Source: Chionis minor | Lineage: Eukaryota; Chordata; Aves; Charadriiformes; Chionididae | Length of the DNA: 64,000 nucleotides | Assembly: GCA_013398295.1 (NCBI GenBank) | Contig: VZSF01011129.1 | Location: 124,001-188,000, forward strand | Reading direction: 5' to 3' | Part shown: piece by piece, positions 24,311 through 36,329 of the stretch | How the letters are laid out: every line of letters begins with the position of its first letter | Numbering within the stretch: position 1 is the stretch's first letter | Made by a program: the position numbers and the translations under genes | The notes under the pieces: generated by a model | Seen by the model: the letters and a program-made list of their open reading frames with translations, nothing else | Databases searched by the model: none | What the model was told of the DNA's origin: nothing

Positions 24311-27300
24311 AGAGAGCATGTTATCTCATGTCTCGTAAAATGAGGGCTACAAAGCCAGGGCAGCTTTGTTAGCTGTCACACAGACCTTTCCTTCAAAGCG
24401 CAGAGAAGAAAGAAAAAAACAAACCCAACATATTATCCAAAACATGAAACAAGAATTGGTTGAAATTAAATTTTTCCTCCCACCCATTTATAGAAACTGA
24501 TTAAGTGAATTTTGAGGAACATGAGAAAGTATCCGCTCTGTGAAAGTTGGTTTGACTTGGAGTATTAACATTGACTTTAAGGTGTAGCTTTTTGCACAAA
24601 TTAATTTTAAACTGATTTCACTAGATAAATTTGCATAAGCATATACTGCAAAAACATTGAGAACTAGAGCAATAAGAACATTTTAGAAAATGAATTAGCA
24701 ACTTAGCTAACGATAAACGGATATTCCCTAGGAAGAACACGTTCTGTACTCACCTACGCTGCTTTTCTGACACTGGTGCTCTTTGATAACCTAAATTCTG
24801 GGAGAGGGAAACCAAACACATCTGTATGTCATGATATCATCGCAAGCTAACCCTGTTTTCTACCAGTTATAAAGTTTATGAACATCAACATTGCAGGAAA
24901 GTTTAATTTTCAAATTTGAAAGTGTAGGGAAATTGTTCACTCATTTTCCAATCAATTGCTAATTTAGCAATACTGAGAAGAGTCAGTTGTGTTTTCCCTG
25001 TGCAGTTGTAGTTTCCTGATATTAATTACAAAATAAATACAATAATACAAATAACTTACTTACCATGATCCTCATTTTCTCTTTGTACTTTTCTATTACA
25101 GTATTTAGCATTAGGGTACTAAAGTAGCAAATTGCATATGCATACATATTTTATATTGATATTTTTAAGCATGGTACTCTTTTCTCTGCACACACACCCC
25201 AAAGACTTTGTGCTGATTAACATCAATGTGTTTCAGTTATAGATATATAGGAAAGCTTTAATTTTGTAATTGTTTTCATAAGTGTAGAATTTATCTAAGG
25301 CATATAGGCATATGTCTGAGTCTTCTGGGACTTTGTTCTATATTCTGTTTCTTTCTTCATCTCCAATAATCTTACATGGTGAAGAGTGTTCCAGGTTAAT
25401 GATGTAATTTAATTAAAGCTACAGTAATAACCAAAGATTGTGGCCAAAGAGTAGTTAAAAAGACTTTAAATAATGGCAAGAGATCAACAGAACATCTAAC
25501 AAACTGTTCCTAAATGTTGTGATGCTTAAAGTAGATATCCACTGGTTGCATCTTTGTAAGAACCCAAAAAAGTTTTTACAAATGTTTGAATTGAAATATA
25601 CATGTGGGACAACAGGTGGCCATCTGTGCAAGGAGACAGGAATGCATGACTGGGATATGGTTAAGGTCTCTTTTATGTCACTGGAAGTGTGTCCGTTGTC
25701 TTTAACAGGCAATGGAGAGCAATCCTAATGAAGTGTCAGTACATGAGGAGTCTTCCAGCCAGAATGAAACAATAGAAATAACAGAGTCTGTTCTTTTTTC
25801 TGTGTTACTTAATTTTTCCCTTTTGTTCTAAACTTACATTTTCCTCCATCCTGCTAGGGCTTTTTTTCCCCATTAACAACCACTAATTATTGTAAATTTT
25901 TGGTAGTAGTAGAACATGGAGGCTTGGCTTTACATTCTTGGCCATAAACTGAAGTTATTTGCTTTAGATGTTAGATATCCTTTAGATATTGTTTCCTCTC
26001 TAAAATAAATACTTGGAAAAAAATGAAGTGCATTAATGCTAGATTGCTTCTTGGAACACTGAAAAATGACTGCTAGGCTGGAGTGCCAGTTGAAGCTGAA
26101 TCTGAAAAGCACTGTGGATAAAAGTATATAAAAATCCATATATTTCAGATTATAGTTTTAAACAGTTGTCTTTCTGTATTAGAGGCTTGTGTGTGTGTGA
26201 GTAAAAAGAAAAAAAAATGCACAAAAAAGCCCTATAACACATTTGAGAGTCATAATGCAATTCTTTAGTGTACAATAACAACCGTAAGGCCTCCAGATTC
26301 GATAAGTAAAATGGAGAAGAGTATTTTAACAAAAAGATATTTTGCCAACGAGGAAAATGATCTTAATTGCAGAGAAAGGAATCTTTTAAACTAATGTGAC
26401 AAGGTACACGCAAAAATTAATATTACACGCTAATGTTCTTTTTAGTGAGTAGCTTAGGTTGATTTATTCATTTAGGTAATTATGTACCACAATATTAGTA
26501 ATTCAGAGTTAAATTGAATTAGGAAACACAGAATAAATTGAAACTGTAGTCATATTTCTTTCTCACTGTGTAACGAACAGAGATGTATTGATGTAAGTTC
26601 TAAGTGCACTACATAAGTTAAATTCCCTAGACTGCAATTTGATCAAAAAGCATTAGACATTTACTTAGGCTATAATAGGTCCTTGCCATTGGATGGCAGT
26701 AAAATTCTACATCAATCACTAGAAGCAAAGTGAAGCCAGGAAAACAATAGGATTTTTCCTTTTTTATTTAATAGTAGAAAGCTTGAGGGGGGATGGTGAT
26801 GCCTTAAATGCTGTGATAAGCACTAATATTAAAATACATTTTGTTTTTCTATGGTAAGACCATTTTTGAAATAGTAATAGTAAAATAGTAATTAGAAATA
26901 GTGAACTCAATTTTCTACTATATGGAAAATAAATTATTTTTTTTGAAAAGAAAAATCAAATCTGAGCATATTGCAAAGACAATGCAAATATATTCTATTT
27001 ATTGCTACTTAACTATCAGAGGTGTCTATATATATGTTGTTTACTTTTTTACTCAATGGATTAGTTAAACTTTGCACAATATGCAAATTATTTTTTCAAT
27101 AATCAGCGTTATGTAATAGTATTGTTGAAGATTGGGGCGCGTTTTTTTGCATCTATATTATTCTTGCAAATACTATGACCAAAAGAATCCCGGTTTTAAT
27201 TTAAAAAAAAAAAAATCTATCCTTTCTGTATGTGCTCATGAACAAAGCACACGTACATGAAAACACCCTCTATTACAGACAGAGCCTTTTCATACAATTT

Positions 27301-29072
27301 GGTACCACAGGCCATATTTTACCACCTTTGCTCAGACTCATACCAGGATCAACACCCATTCAAGTTTCTGGTAATCTAGTCTATGAAGGAATTAAGTTTG
27401 TCTAAAGTGATCAGCACCAAAGATCCCCAAGTTATTAAAACAAAATGACTCAGTTTAGCAGTATACCTTGACCTTGACTAGTAATGTCAAGATTTAGACC
27501 AACAATAAGTACAACATCTTTCTTTTAATTAATATTGCAACTAACAAAGAATAAAATGCAACCATCAAGTTCTTAAATTAATGTTTATATAAACTACACA
27601 TTAAATAAAGAGAAAAAAAATTATCTGGTAAATTATCTTGCAAAATTATTTTACATTTTCCACTTCCTACCAAATATGTTATTGGGAAGGTTCATAAAAC
27701 ACGTGTGCAAATTAGTTTCACTTTTAAATGTGCAAGTCCTGATCAATGAAAATCAATAGGAATACTATGAATACAATTACTTTTACATTAATTACACTCG
27801 TTTTGGATTAGGCCCTTTTTATATTAAAAATAGGTTTTATGCGGTTAGCAAAGATACAGAATTATACATTTACAAGACTGAACTAAATAAAGCAAGAAAT
27901 GTGTTCAGCATATGGTCTTATATGAAGAAATACAAATTCTTATGCCTACATTTAGTGTTTTTTAAAAAAAATGTTATAAATTTAGTAGGTTGAATTACAA
28001 TCTAAATGGCCATAAAACGAGTCAACTGTTTTTCACAATGTATTCAGGGTGGTCTAAAAAAAACTGAAGGCTATTAATCAGGATTTCCTGGGATCAAACC
28101 ACAGACTCCCTGGCAATTTATTCACTCACTTTATGTTTAAAGTCTGTTAAAAGTTTATAGCTTTTCAAAGATCATATTAGGCATTAAAATTTGGAAGTCA
28201 CGTAACAGAAACTGTTACAGAAAAAAGAGAGAAAATGGCTTATCACAAACTTATTTTTCAGAAAAAATGTGCAAAATATACACAATGGAACAATATTAAT
28301 CTGGGTTTTATGACAGTGACTGTAAAGTGAAGCAATGCCATAAACCTGGTGATATAGTCTTAGTTTCACTCGCAAGGACTTACAATGCTCCTGAACCGAA
28401 ATAAGAAATCCCCACAGCAATATTTCTCCCCCACATTAAGGCTATTATCCTACAACTATACTATCAACTTTAGGGGCTTGAGCAGGCCCTGATAAGTCAG
28501 GTGAATTACTCATGTATTTAAGATAATTGTATACTAGCAGGATCAAAAGCCTAAGATTTTGTTGTTGAAATTTCCCAAGACTTAGTACTTGGGACTAAAT
28601 CTTCTGAGGTCCAGAACACTATAAATTCATTTATATTTAGTGAACCTGAACAGCCAGCAATTGGCTGCTCTTCTTCCCACATTTAGTTCAAGAAGTGTCA
28701 TCAAGACTCATGAGCAGAATTTCTTGAGGTATTCAGAATTCTTGATGAATCAGAAACTGAGATTTTTGGCATTTCACAGAAGGAATTTGATGCAACACAG
28801 GACCAGACTGCAGCTGAAATAAAATTTATAGTGCTGTGATATGTAAAATAAATATGTCAAAAGCTCATGTTCTTCTAAACACATGTATTAAGCCTACAAT
28901 TCCTTATTAGCAAGAAACTGAATAAGCTGCTGCACTACAACTAATCACTCTCAGTGATATAAATGGAGCCCATGTAATATCTAATAGGCTTTTAACTACC
29001 ACAGAGACACTTCTAGTCAGAATCTAACTTTACTTAAATCATATACCAGACTAATTCTACTTTTCTTTTCAG
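24311..29072. other. very AT-rich noncoding sequence with octamer words
   Basis: No gene or transposon is recognised. Simple tracts include about five and a half GT units near 26189-26199 and an A13 run at 27203-27215. Octamer words occur at 24629-24636 (ATTTGCAT), 26982-26989 and 27081-27088 (ATGCAAAT). An inverted TGCCA...TGGCA at 26684-26698 partly resembles a CTCF core. Confidence 0.5.
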
Positions 29073-29206
29073 CTCCTAACTTGCCATCATGTAAAGAAAC
29101 CTGGGGTGATAGTGTGAAAGTTTCAGTCAACTTTAACCTAATCTCTGAAAGTGCGTGTTATGTTTTGCAAGAGGAAAACACTAAACTTGCATTTTCAAAA
29201 ACTTAA
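29073..29206 (+). other. candidate terminal exon with short coding-like frame
   Basis: A strong acceptor (CTACTTTTCTTTTCAG, AG at 29071-29072) opens a segment whose third frame is open for 43 codons from 29075 to a TAA at 29204-29206. The peptide begins PNLPSCKETWGDSVKVSVNF and is of ordinary mixed composition, unlike the low-complexity frames nearby. I do not recognise it. An A16 run follows at 29246-29261. No AATAAA was seen close by, so a complete terminal exon is not supported. A chance frame or decayed exon is equally likely. Confidence 0.2.
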
Positions 29207-30213
29207 AAAAATACAGTAGGAGCACCAGATATGCACAAGTCCATCAAAAAAAAAAAAAAAAGAAGCGCAAATTAAGTAAAAACAATTTCCAAGATCTTTT
29301 TCGTACAGTGACCAACTGTACACAAAGCAGCTGAACTTGAGAGCTTCATTCATTTTTTGGTGAAAAGCTGCAGCATATATACTTAAATTTCAAAATTAAA
29401 ACCAGCTTTATTAAAAATAAAGGCTTGAGTAACACAAGAAACAGTAATAAGATTAGACCTAGGCTCAGACAGCAACAGGCTTATACTGACTGTTGTTAAT
29501 GACCAAGTATAACTGCTTGTTCATTAGTTATTATTCCATTTTACAAGTCGAATTCCTTGGGGTAATGTCCAGATATTCAAACTGCTCCAAGTGCCTTCCA
29601 TGGACAGGAGTAGGGAGAGAAGAAAAGAGGTGTGGGGAGAATGATAGAAAAGGACTAGTAATGAAAATGAAAATTTCAGAGTCATATGAGTTGTGGACAT
29701 CTGACTAATAAAAGATGGGTAGAACAGGGCCAGGAAAAGTGTGCAGAGAACCAGAGAATAAAGCAATAAGGCAGGAAGTTGGAGAGTCAATAAGGTGGAC
29801 GAAGTAGAGTGCTGAAATGTCAATGAGTCATCGCAGTGGGGAAGCAGCTGGATTGCAGGTGCTGAGCTCAGGGAACTATGGCAACACCAGCAGAGAAGTT
29901 TTCCTGAATGTCAGAATTTAGTACCATCATCAGAGGGCAGGGCTGGTGTTAGGTAGGTGCTGAGTGCTTCTGTTAGCACTCCAGCTTCTCCCCAGTGCTG
30001 GCAGACCTTCCTTCCAGGGAAAGGAATGATTTTAGTCTTCCCTTCTAATGAAGAAAATAACCAGAATTTCCACAAACTCTCAGAAATTGCTTTCCTGTCC
30101 AGTCCAACAATTACTATTTTTTTAATTATTGAAATAAAAAGAGCCTACTTATTACTCAAAACTCTTTTTGTTCTAAATAATTTCAAATAAAATTATGTCC
30201 TAATGTGATTGAA
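29207..30213. other. noncoding sequence, purine-rich from 29600 to 29800
   Basis: An A16 run occupies 29246-29261. About 29600-29800 is strongly purine-biased on the plus strand and gives a matching artefactual Leu/Ser/Thr-rich frame on the minus strand (29524-29823). No gene is recognised. Confidence 0.5.
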
Positions 30214-30783
30214 TGTCATGGTTCCAGTTGGGATGGAGTTGAGTTTCTTACTAGCAGTGCTGGTATAGTGCTATGTTTTGGATTTGGGATGTCAGTAGCA
30301 CATTGATGTTTCTGGTTGTTGCTAAAAAGTCATTTCCAGCTCCTCACGCCGCCCCACCATCGAGCAGGCTGGGAGGGCACAAGAAGTTGGGAGGAGACAC
30401 AGCCAGGACAGCTGTCCCCAACTGACCAAAGGGATATTCCATACCATGTGACATTGTGCTCAGTATATAAAGTTGGGGGAAGAAGAAGGAAGGGAGAAAC
30501 ATTTGGAGTCATGGCATTTGTCTTCCCAAGTAGCCATTACAAGCATGATGGAGCCCTATTTTCCTGGAGGTGACTGAACACCTGCCTGCCCATGGGAAGC
30601 AGTGAGTTAATTCATTCTTTTGCTGTGCTTATGCACAGGTTTTGCTCTACCTGTTAAACTGTCTTTATCTCAACCCACAAGTCTTTCCTCACTTTTAGTC
30701 TTCCAATTGTCTCCCCCATCCCACCTGGGGGCAGTGAGCAAGCGGCTGTGTGGTACTTGGTTGCTGGCTGGGGTTAAACCACA
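30214..30783 (+). mobile_element. solo LTR of an avian endogenous retrovirus (TguLTR5-like)
   Basis: A 570-bp unit starting TG and ending CA matches from memory a long terminal repeat family abundant in modern birds. Recognisable blocks in order are: TTGGGATGGAG; ACGCCGCCCCACCATCGAGCAGGCTGGGAGG; GACAGCTGTCCCCAACTGACCAAAGGGATATTCCATACCATGTGACATT; a TATA box (TATATAAAG, 30464-30472); GTCTTCCCAAGTAGCCATTAC; TTTCCTGGAGGTGACTGAACACCTGCCTGCCCATGGGAAGCAGTGA; AACTGTCTTTATCTCAACCCACAAG; CTGGCTGGGGTTAAACCACA. No internal retroviral genes flank it, so it is a solo LTR left by recombination. The usual polyadenylation position reads GTTAAA (30653-30658), not a canonical hexamer. The flanking 5-mers do not match, so a target-site duplication is not evident. 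Open frames inside it are not genes. The exact subfamily and ERV class need a Repbase or Dfam search. Confidence 0.88.
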
Positions 30784-33700
30784 ATACTATACTAACAGCA
30801 AACTTTAACTCAGGACATTAGACCTAGAAAGAGGGACCCCAGTTATGCTTCTTAAGACTTATGTCTTTAAAAAGGTAGCTAATTTACTGTCTAATGCCTA
30901 ATCTCATATGAAAATCTCAGCCCAAGACCCATAGCTGGATCCAATAGACACTCATTCAGTTTACATGGAGACCAAGTTCTAGAGACTGAAAACTATTCTC
31001 ACCTTCTATGATTTACTAAGTTGCTGTATTGATTGGGAACATACAACTTTTATTCCTGGGAGAATAACCTGTAATGTCACTAGTTCAAACTTTGGGCACT
31101 CCACCCAGGTCAATCAAAATAGAAAGATCTTCTACATGACAAACACCTGAAAAACGAATTCAGTAAGAAATGACTAGCTGAAAAAGCCAGCTGCTCGCTG
31201 CTGATCTTCCCTTATATCAGAGTCTATCATTAGTATATTTCTAATGACCAGTACTCATCTTTGTCTTACAGATCTCTCTTGTCCCTGAAAGATCCAAATT
31301 GGCAGTGCAAAGAAACGTACAGAAGGAGAAGGACTGAAGTGCTGACCTAACTCTAACACTGTAATTGGCAACTCTTCTCATATAATGAGATATCAGGTCA
31401 AACTAAACAAAGCAGTTTGTAAATTTTTGCACAAATTGAAATTATTTCCCAATCTCTTTTATACATGTTAATGTCCTAAACACTCCCCCAAGGGAATTGA
31501 GAGGCTGAAACTTTTATGTTAAGTTGGGCAGTAAAGGTGATCTGACTTGATAAATGCTAATTATTAGTATCTCATTTCATCAGTTACAGCATTTGTGCAC
31601 ACAGAAGACTTCCAAAACACAGACAATTTTTGTTAACTTTTGGAGAGGAAGTATGAAGGATCTGTACTTCCAAATGCTCAGTGCTCATAAAGGATGTACA
31701 TTCCTTCAGTCAAGTAACAGGCACAAAATTATGCCAAGAAGTCATTAGCTGTAAAAGAAGTAGCAGGAACTAGATGCTAAAAATAGATTTTGAAGACAAT
31801 CAAGTAATTTAGAAACTGTGATACCTTTACTTGAAATACGAATAATTACAAATAGTAAAATAACTTGTCAAGAATCCAGCAGTTCAAGAATTAACAACGC
31901 TGCCTAGAAACAGTGACATGCAAGTCGTCTACAAGAGCACTCACTAGAAGCAGTTCTCTCAGCTATTAACTAGAATCAGCTACAGCCTGTCTCCAAAGGA
32001 TGTCTCCAGTGAATAACATCTGGTGGTGAGGACGCACAGCATACCAGCTCAGCTCTTCTCTGCCCTGCCAGATTGCCCTTTTGCTCTTGCTGTGCCCCAA
32101 ACCACCAGGTATGTGACTGCAGATACCTACAGCTACCACACAGCCCTCTTCGTGGGGATTAAGCACATCTATTAGACTATTGGTTGCCAATGAACACTTT
32201 AGTTTCCTGAGCACAGACTTCCATACATAGGCAAGCCCCAAGTTAATTTCAAGTCATGATTAGTTTTTGACAACATTTAAGATCTCTGAATTGGTATTTA
32301 TTTTGAGGCTCTTGATATGCAAATCGTTTATGCTAAATTCTGCAGCTTTGACTCAGTTTAGATTATCAGCGTTTACCTGCAAATATTTGAATAAACACAA
32401 GTGAGACCATCCTTTTACAACCCTTTTAAGATCAAAGAGTCAGTATTCTGCCTTTGAGGCTTGTCAGTTTAAAACCTGCACTAACAATTAAAGGATTCCC
32501 CCTCCTCCCTTTCTGCTGTCTTCCCCCGCCACCAAAACCAAGAATGAAAAGATTCCACCCTGCAAGAAATGTCCACTTTTATATCAGAACTTCTCATTAA
32601 TGAGTAAACACGCACTGTTCTGCAATATTGTTTCACTGCTCTTCGGTTTAATGGGCTCCATCCTGCCTGGCTAAAACCTCAGGATGAAAAAAGGGCTCTG
32701 GAGACATCTAAGCTTCCATTAAAAATTAGATTTATTTTATGCCATTTCACTAGGAGTACCCTAGGATTTTTCCCAGGGTAGTTAATGTCAGAATGCCATA
32801 GGAAAAACACTGTATGTGTAAGTATTAAAATGCTTACTGCTGACATCCCCCAGTCAATAAGATAGAGTTTTGCACTTCTTGGCTAGGCAGAATAGGGCAT
32901 TGTGTTTTTCACACATTTTTTTCAACATTTGAAAGGCTGCAGAATAATAACTAAAAGCCATATTCCACGTGGTGGAACACATTTTTATTACTCTACACTG
33001 GTACTTCCGAGCCAACATCACCTTCCTCACTGGGATGTAGAGACTATAAAGAGGACAAGAGTAGCCCACTTCTATTCCTTAGGAGAAAGTATCTTTTGTT
33101 TGTTTTCAGAAGCAAGATTGTGCTCAGCATCAGCTTTGAAGAATTTATGTTTTCTATTTAAAAAAATAGTTGTTCAAGCTGAAAATATTCCAGAGTGGAA
33201 TAGGATTATTGGCTGTTCCATGGTCTGACAGCATCTTGACTGGTGCGCATCTCTAGAATATTTAGCAATTAGAATAGCTGTAGAATACTTCCGAGCATTC
33301 AGTCTGTCTTACAAAAATGATGACACTGTTTTTCTTTTCGAAAAATAGCCAACCACACATATGGGGTGGATGGATCTATAAATGCTCATGATCTTAAGTC
33401 TGTGCTTCAGCAACACTCCATGGCCACCTGCACCACCCACAGCTGGCCACCCAACCTACTTTCATTCTGAAAGGGTAACTCTAAAAGAGCAGGACTCTAC
33501 AACAATATATTTTTGCAACCACAAAGACAGAAAATAGCATTTTCTGTGTTATTTCCATGACTCTGGATGGGTGGTAACAGGCATAAAAACAGGCTGTACT
33601 CTAGTTGACCTAAAACAAAAAGTATAGGTTTGCATGTAGAGAAGGATATTAGAAGTATAAAAATGATAAATAAAGTGTATGAATGAATACAGCCTGTATT

Positions 33701-34150
33701 CATAATGGATTCCAATTCACTCTAGGTTTGAGTTATGGTTCACTGCTTTGCACACAGTCTTATCAAAGAACTTTTTTGTAATTTCTCCAGTGCTGTGATA
33801 AAAGACAAGGCCAAAAACCTGTTTGGAAAGCATAAATACACTTTTATATCTATGTTTTCTGACAACTTTTTTTGAGAACTTCAGTATTTTGACTACTCGT
33901 CATTATTTCCTGACTGTACGGATACAAAATTATTTTCATTAGAATATATTTGCTATAGTGATTAGCCAACATTTAAGGTCTTTGTTGTAATGAGCAGCTA
34001 AGATAAAAGTGCGATAATTCATTTGGCAAAACCAGTACATAATTAGTTGCAAACTAAATTAAGATAAAAAAGAAAGATATAGAAACTATGTATCATGATT
34101 GAATAAACATAGTTGTTTGTTGTTTGTTTGCTTCTCTTCTTCCATTACAG
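30784..34150. other. unique noncoding sequence
   Basis: No gene or transposon is recognised. A strong acceptor-like site (CATCTTTGTCTTACAG, AG at 31270-31271) starts a 24-codon frame with no donor or polyadenylation site that I can support. An octamer word (ATGCAAAT) lies at 32317-32324. A 108-codon frame at 32902-33228 is unfamiliar. Confidence 0.5.
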
Positions 34151-34390
34151 TAAGATCTTTACATAGACTATTTGGTGTGTTTGGCGGTACTCTGTGTGCT
34201 ACTTTTGTGATTGTATTGGACTTCTTCAATATTGTGTGCTCAGCTAGTGGCTTATACCAGTGCCTCATGTGTCATGAAGTAAATTAAAGTGCATATTTAA
34301 TGAGCATCGCCTTAGTTGCCAAAAAAGTAATTTGATATTTTCAGACCTCTGGGACATTGAATATTTGCAAATAAAACAGTTCTGGTTGTC
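34151..34390 (+). other. candidate 3' terminal exon with polyadenylation signal
   Basis: A long pyrimidine/GT run (TGTTTGCTTCTCTTCTTCCATTACAG, AG at 34149-34150) is a strong acceptor. AATAAA follows at 34370-34375, with a T/G-rich stretch (TTCTGGTTGTCTTTG) immediately downstream, as expected for a cleavage site near 34390. The plus-strand frame crossing the acceptor stays open to 34287, but the part after it has no recognisable family. If transcribed, this is more likely a noncoding RNA end than a gene. Confidence 0.25.
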
Positions 34391-36120
34391 TTTGAATTAT
34401 AAGTTACATAATTCAATTATTTCAACAGTTTGTATTAGAGCAACTAAAAGCTACAGAGCCCATTCTCCTCCTGCAAAGTAAACATTTATTGATATTTGAG
34501 AAAGACTTGCAATTGCATAAGTGGGATGCTATCAAAATATCACAAAATATGTGAAATAGAGAGGTATTGGATATTATCACAACATATTGAAATATTCAAC
34601 CTGCAATCAAGAGTCCAAAAGAACCTCTATCAAAAAGATAACTGTATTTATTGTAGGTAAATTTTCTGTAGACTGAGAAAGATAAGATTGCATGAAATGG
34701 ATTAACATTCTTATTAAATAAAAATAAAATTTAAAAAAAAAAAAACAGAGACAAAAATTCATCTCTTGGAAATAAAGCAGAAAACTACATAATGCTCAAG
34801 CAATCTCTGCATCCCTTGCCCATAACGGCAGTGATATACCCCTTCAGTGGGAATAATAGAAGGAGTTGTGTCTTGGAGGGGTTTTATGACTCCTGTATTT
34901 CCCAGTTGCATAATGTTCATTAGGACTTAACATGTTCTCTAGAGAAGACAATTCAACCATTTCTCTTCATTTTGGCTAAGGAAATAAGCAGTAGCTCAGA
35001 TGAATACAAGAACTATATTTGCATGGGATTCTTCCATTTTTATTTGAATAGAACTCACAAATAAATCATGTGTTTCATTCCCTCAGATAGTAAAAAGGGC
35101 AAGATACTAGTATGAAATAACATAAGCAAAAAGCATAACCATACGCAGAAAAAACCAATAGGAAGGGTTAGAAAAAAAGAGGTCATAGCCAAGTCTTGTA
35201 GTTACCATGATGCCTATTTATTCATACATGCCTTTTACACATATTTATTTATATATGTATTTATTCATACATGAGATACCATAAGTTATCTCAAGGAGAA
35301 AGGTGAGGAAATGTGAAATTAGATCTGAAGCAGGTTGGTATGAAAGAAAAGAAGGTGAAGACAAGATGCACGCTCAAGAGAAAACAGTGTGGGGAGGAGA
35401 AAATGAAAGATCAGAGAGTTGAAGATAAAGGGCCTCGTGACAAGGGACAGAGGAAATCAGGTGTTTGCTGTTGCTGCAAGAGTTTAGTCACAGTCTGGAA
35501 AAGTTCTCTGAGCAGGCAGGTGTAGACTCAGGAAATCAAAAACTCCTGAATGTCTGGTAAAACACTGATGGATACTGAAGCTTTTGTGGAAACCTGCGGT
35601 TTGGAGAGATCAAGACAGACACGGCGGGGGGACTTTCTTGAAAGACCTTCTAGGCAGATGGAGGAAAAAAAGGAAATATATTTTCTCAAGTTGAAACTAT
35701 GAAGCTCTCAGGCTTCACAGCTCCTGGAAGGAATCATATTCCAACCATTCCTTACATCCACTTATATCTGCAGCTCCATACATAGTATCTACATAGTCCT
35801 TGGAGAAGGTAACACTGTTTTGTAAGCAATAGGCTTTTCTTTACTGGGCAGACCTAGAAAAGATACTGCCTTTGAAAGATATAAGTGGAACAGAAGGGGA
35901 TCAAACAAAGAATTTGTGGCTTGTGCATTCTATTTTTGTTTTCTTCATAGCAAAGTATAGGTTGCTTTAATGAAAATTAAAAAGGATTCATAAAATTATG
36001 TGAAAATTAATAATCTACATGGTACAAAATCTAATTTTTTTTCATAGACCTCCTATCTGACAACACCACTGGCTTTAACAGAAATTATTTAATGAAATAA
36101 ATCCCAGTATTTCTTAATAT
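34391..36120. other. noncoding sequence, purine-rich from 35290 to 35460
   Basis: An A13 run lies at 34733-34745 after an ATAAAATAA-rich patch. TATTTATTCATACATG occurs twice 43 bp apart (35215-35230 and 35258-35273), within a TTTATT/ATATAT patch. A strongly purine-rich stretch at 35290-35460 produces an artefactual Lys/Arg/Glu-rich 70-codon frame. An octamer word lies at 35017-35024. Confidence 0.5.
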
Positions 36121-36178
36121 GGAGAAGGTATTTAATGTTAATCATATTTGGAGAAGGTATTTAATGTTAATCATATTT
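36121..36178 (+). repeat. perfect 29-bp tandem duplication
   Basis: Two identical, directly adjacent 29-bp units occupy 36121-36149 and 36150-36178, each starting GGAGAAGGTATTTAATGTTA and ending ATCATATTT. Complete identity suggests a recent replication-slippage event and a candidate copy-number polymorphism. Confidence 0.95.
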
Positions 36179-36200
36179 AGATACATACACCTAATCACAG

Positions 36201-36329
36201 AAGTCTTCAGTGTAGAACCACAGAAACTGAGAGCTGTTCCAGCTCTGGAGGAGCTTATTGACTGCACATGTAGCCCAACTAAATGGGTTAGAACTTCACC
36301 AGTTTAATCAGGTGCACAAAATCATGCAG
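36201..36329 (+). other. candidate internal exon with perfect donor
   Basis: A 129-bp segment runs from an acceptor-like site (ACACCTAATCACAG, AG at 36199-36200; an alternative AG at 36209-36210) to a consensus donor CAG|GTAAGT (GT at 36330-36331). One frame is open from the acceptor to a TAA at 36304-36306, giving a peptide that starts VFSVEPQKLRAVPALEELID. It stops 23 bases before the donor, so an internal coding exon is unlikely. The pyrimidine tract is mediocre. A noncoding RNA exon or chance is the likely reading. Confidence 0.22.

Noticed and set aside
30316..30808. Open frames around 85 and 62 codons
   Set aside because: They lie within or across the solo LTR, which has no coding role.
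35313..35525. Small highly basic protein
   Set aside because: It comes from a purine-rich stretch that forces Lys, Arg and Glu codons; no other coding evidence.
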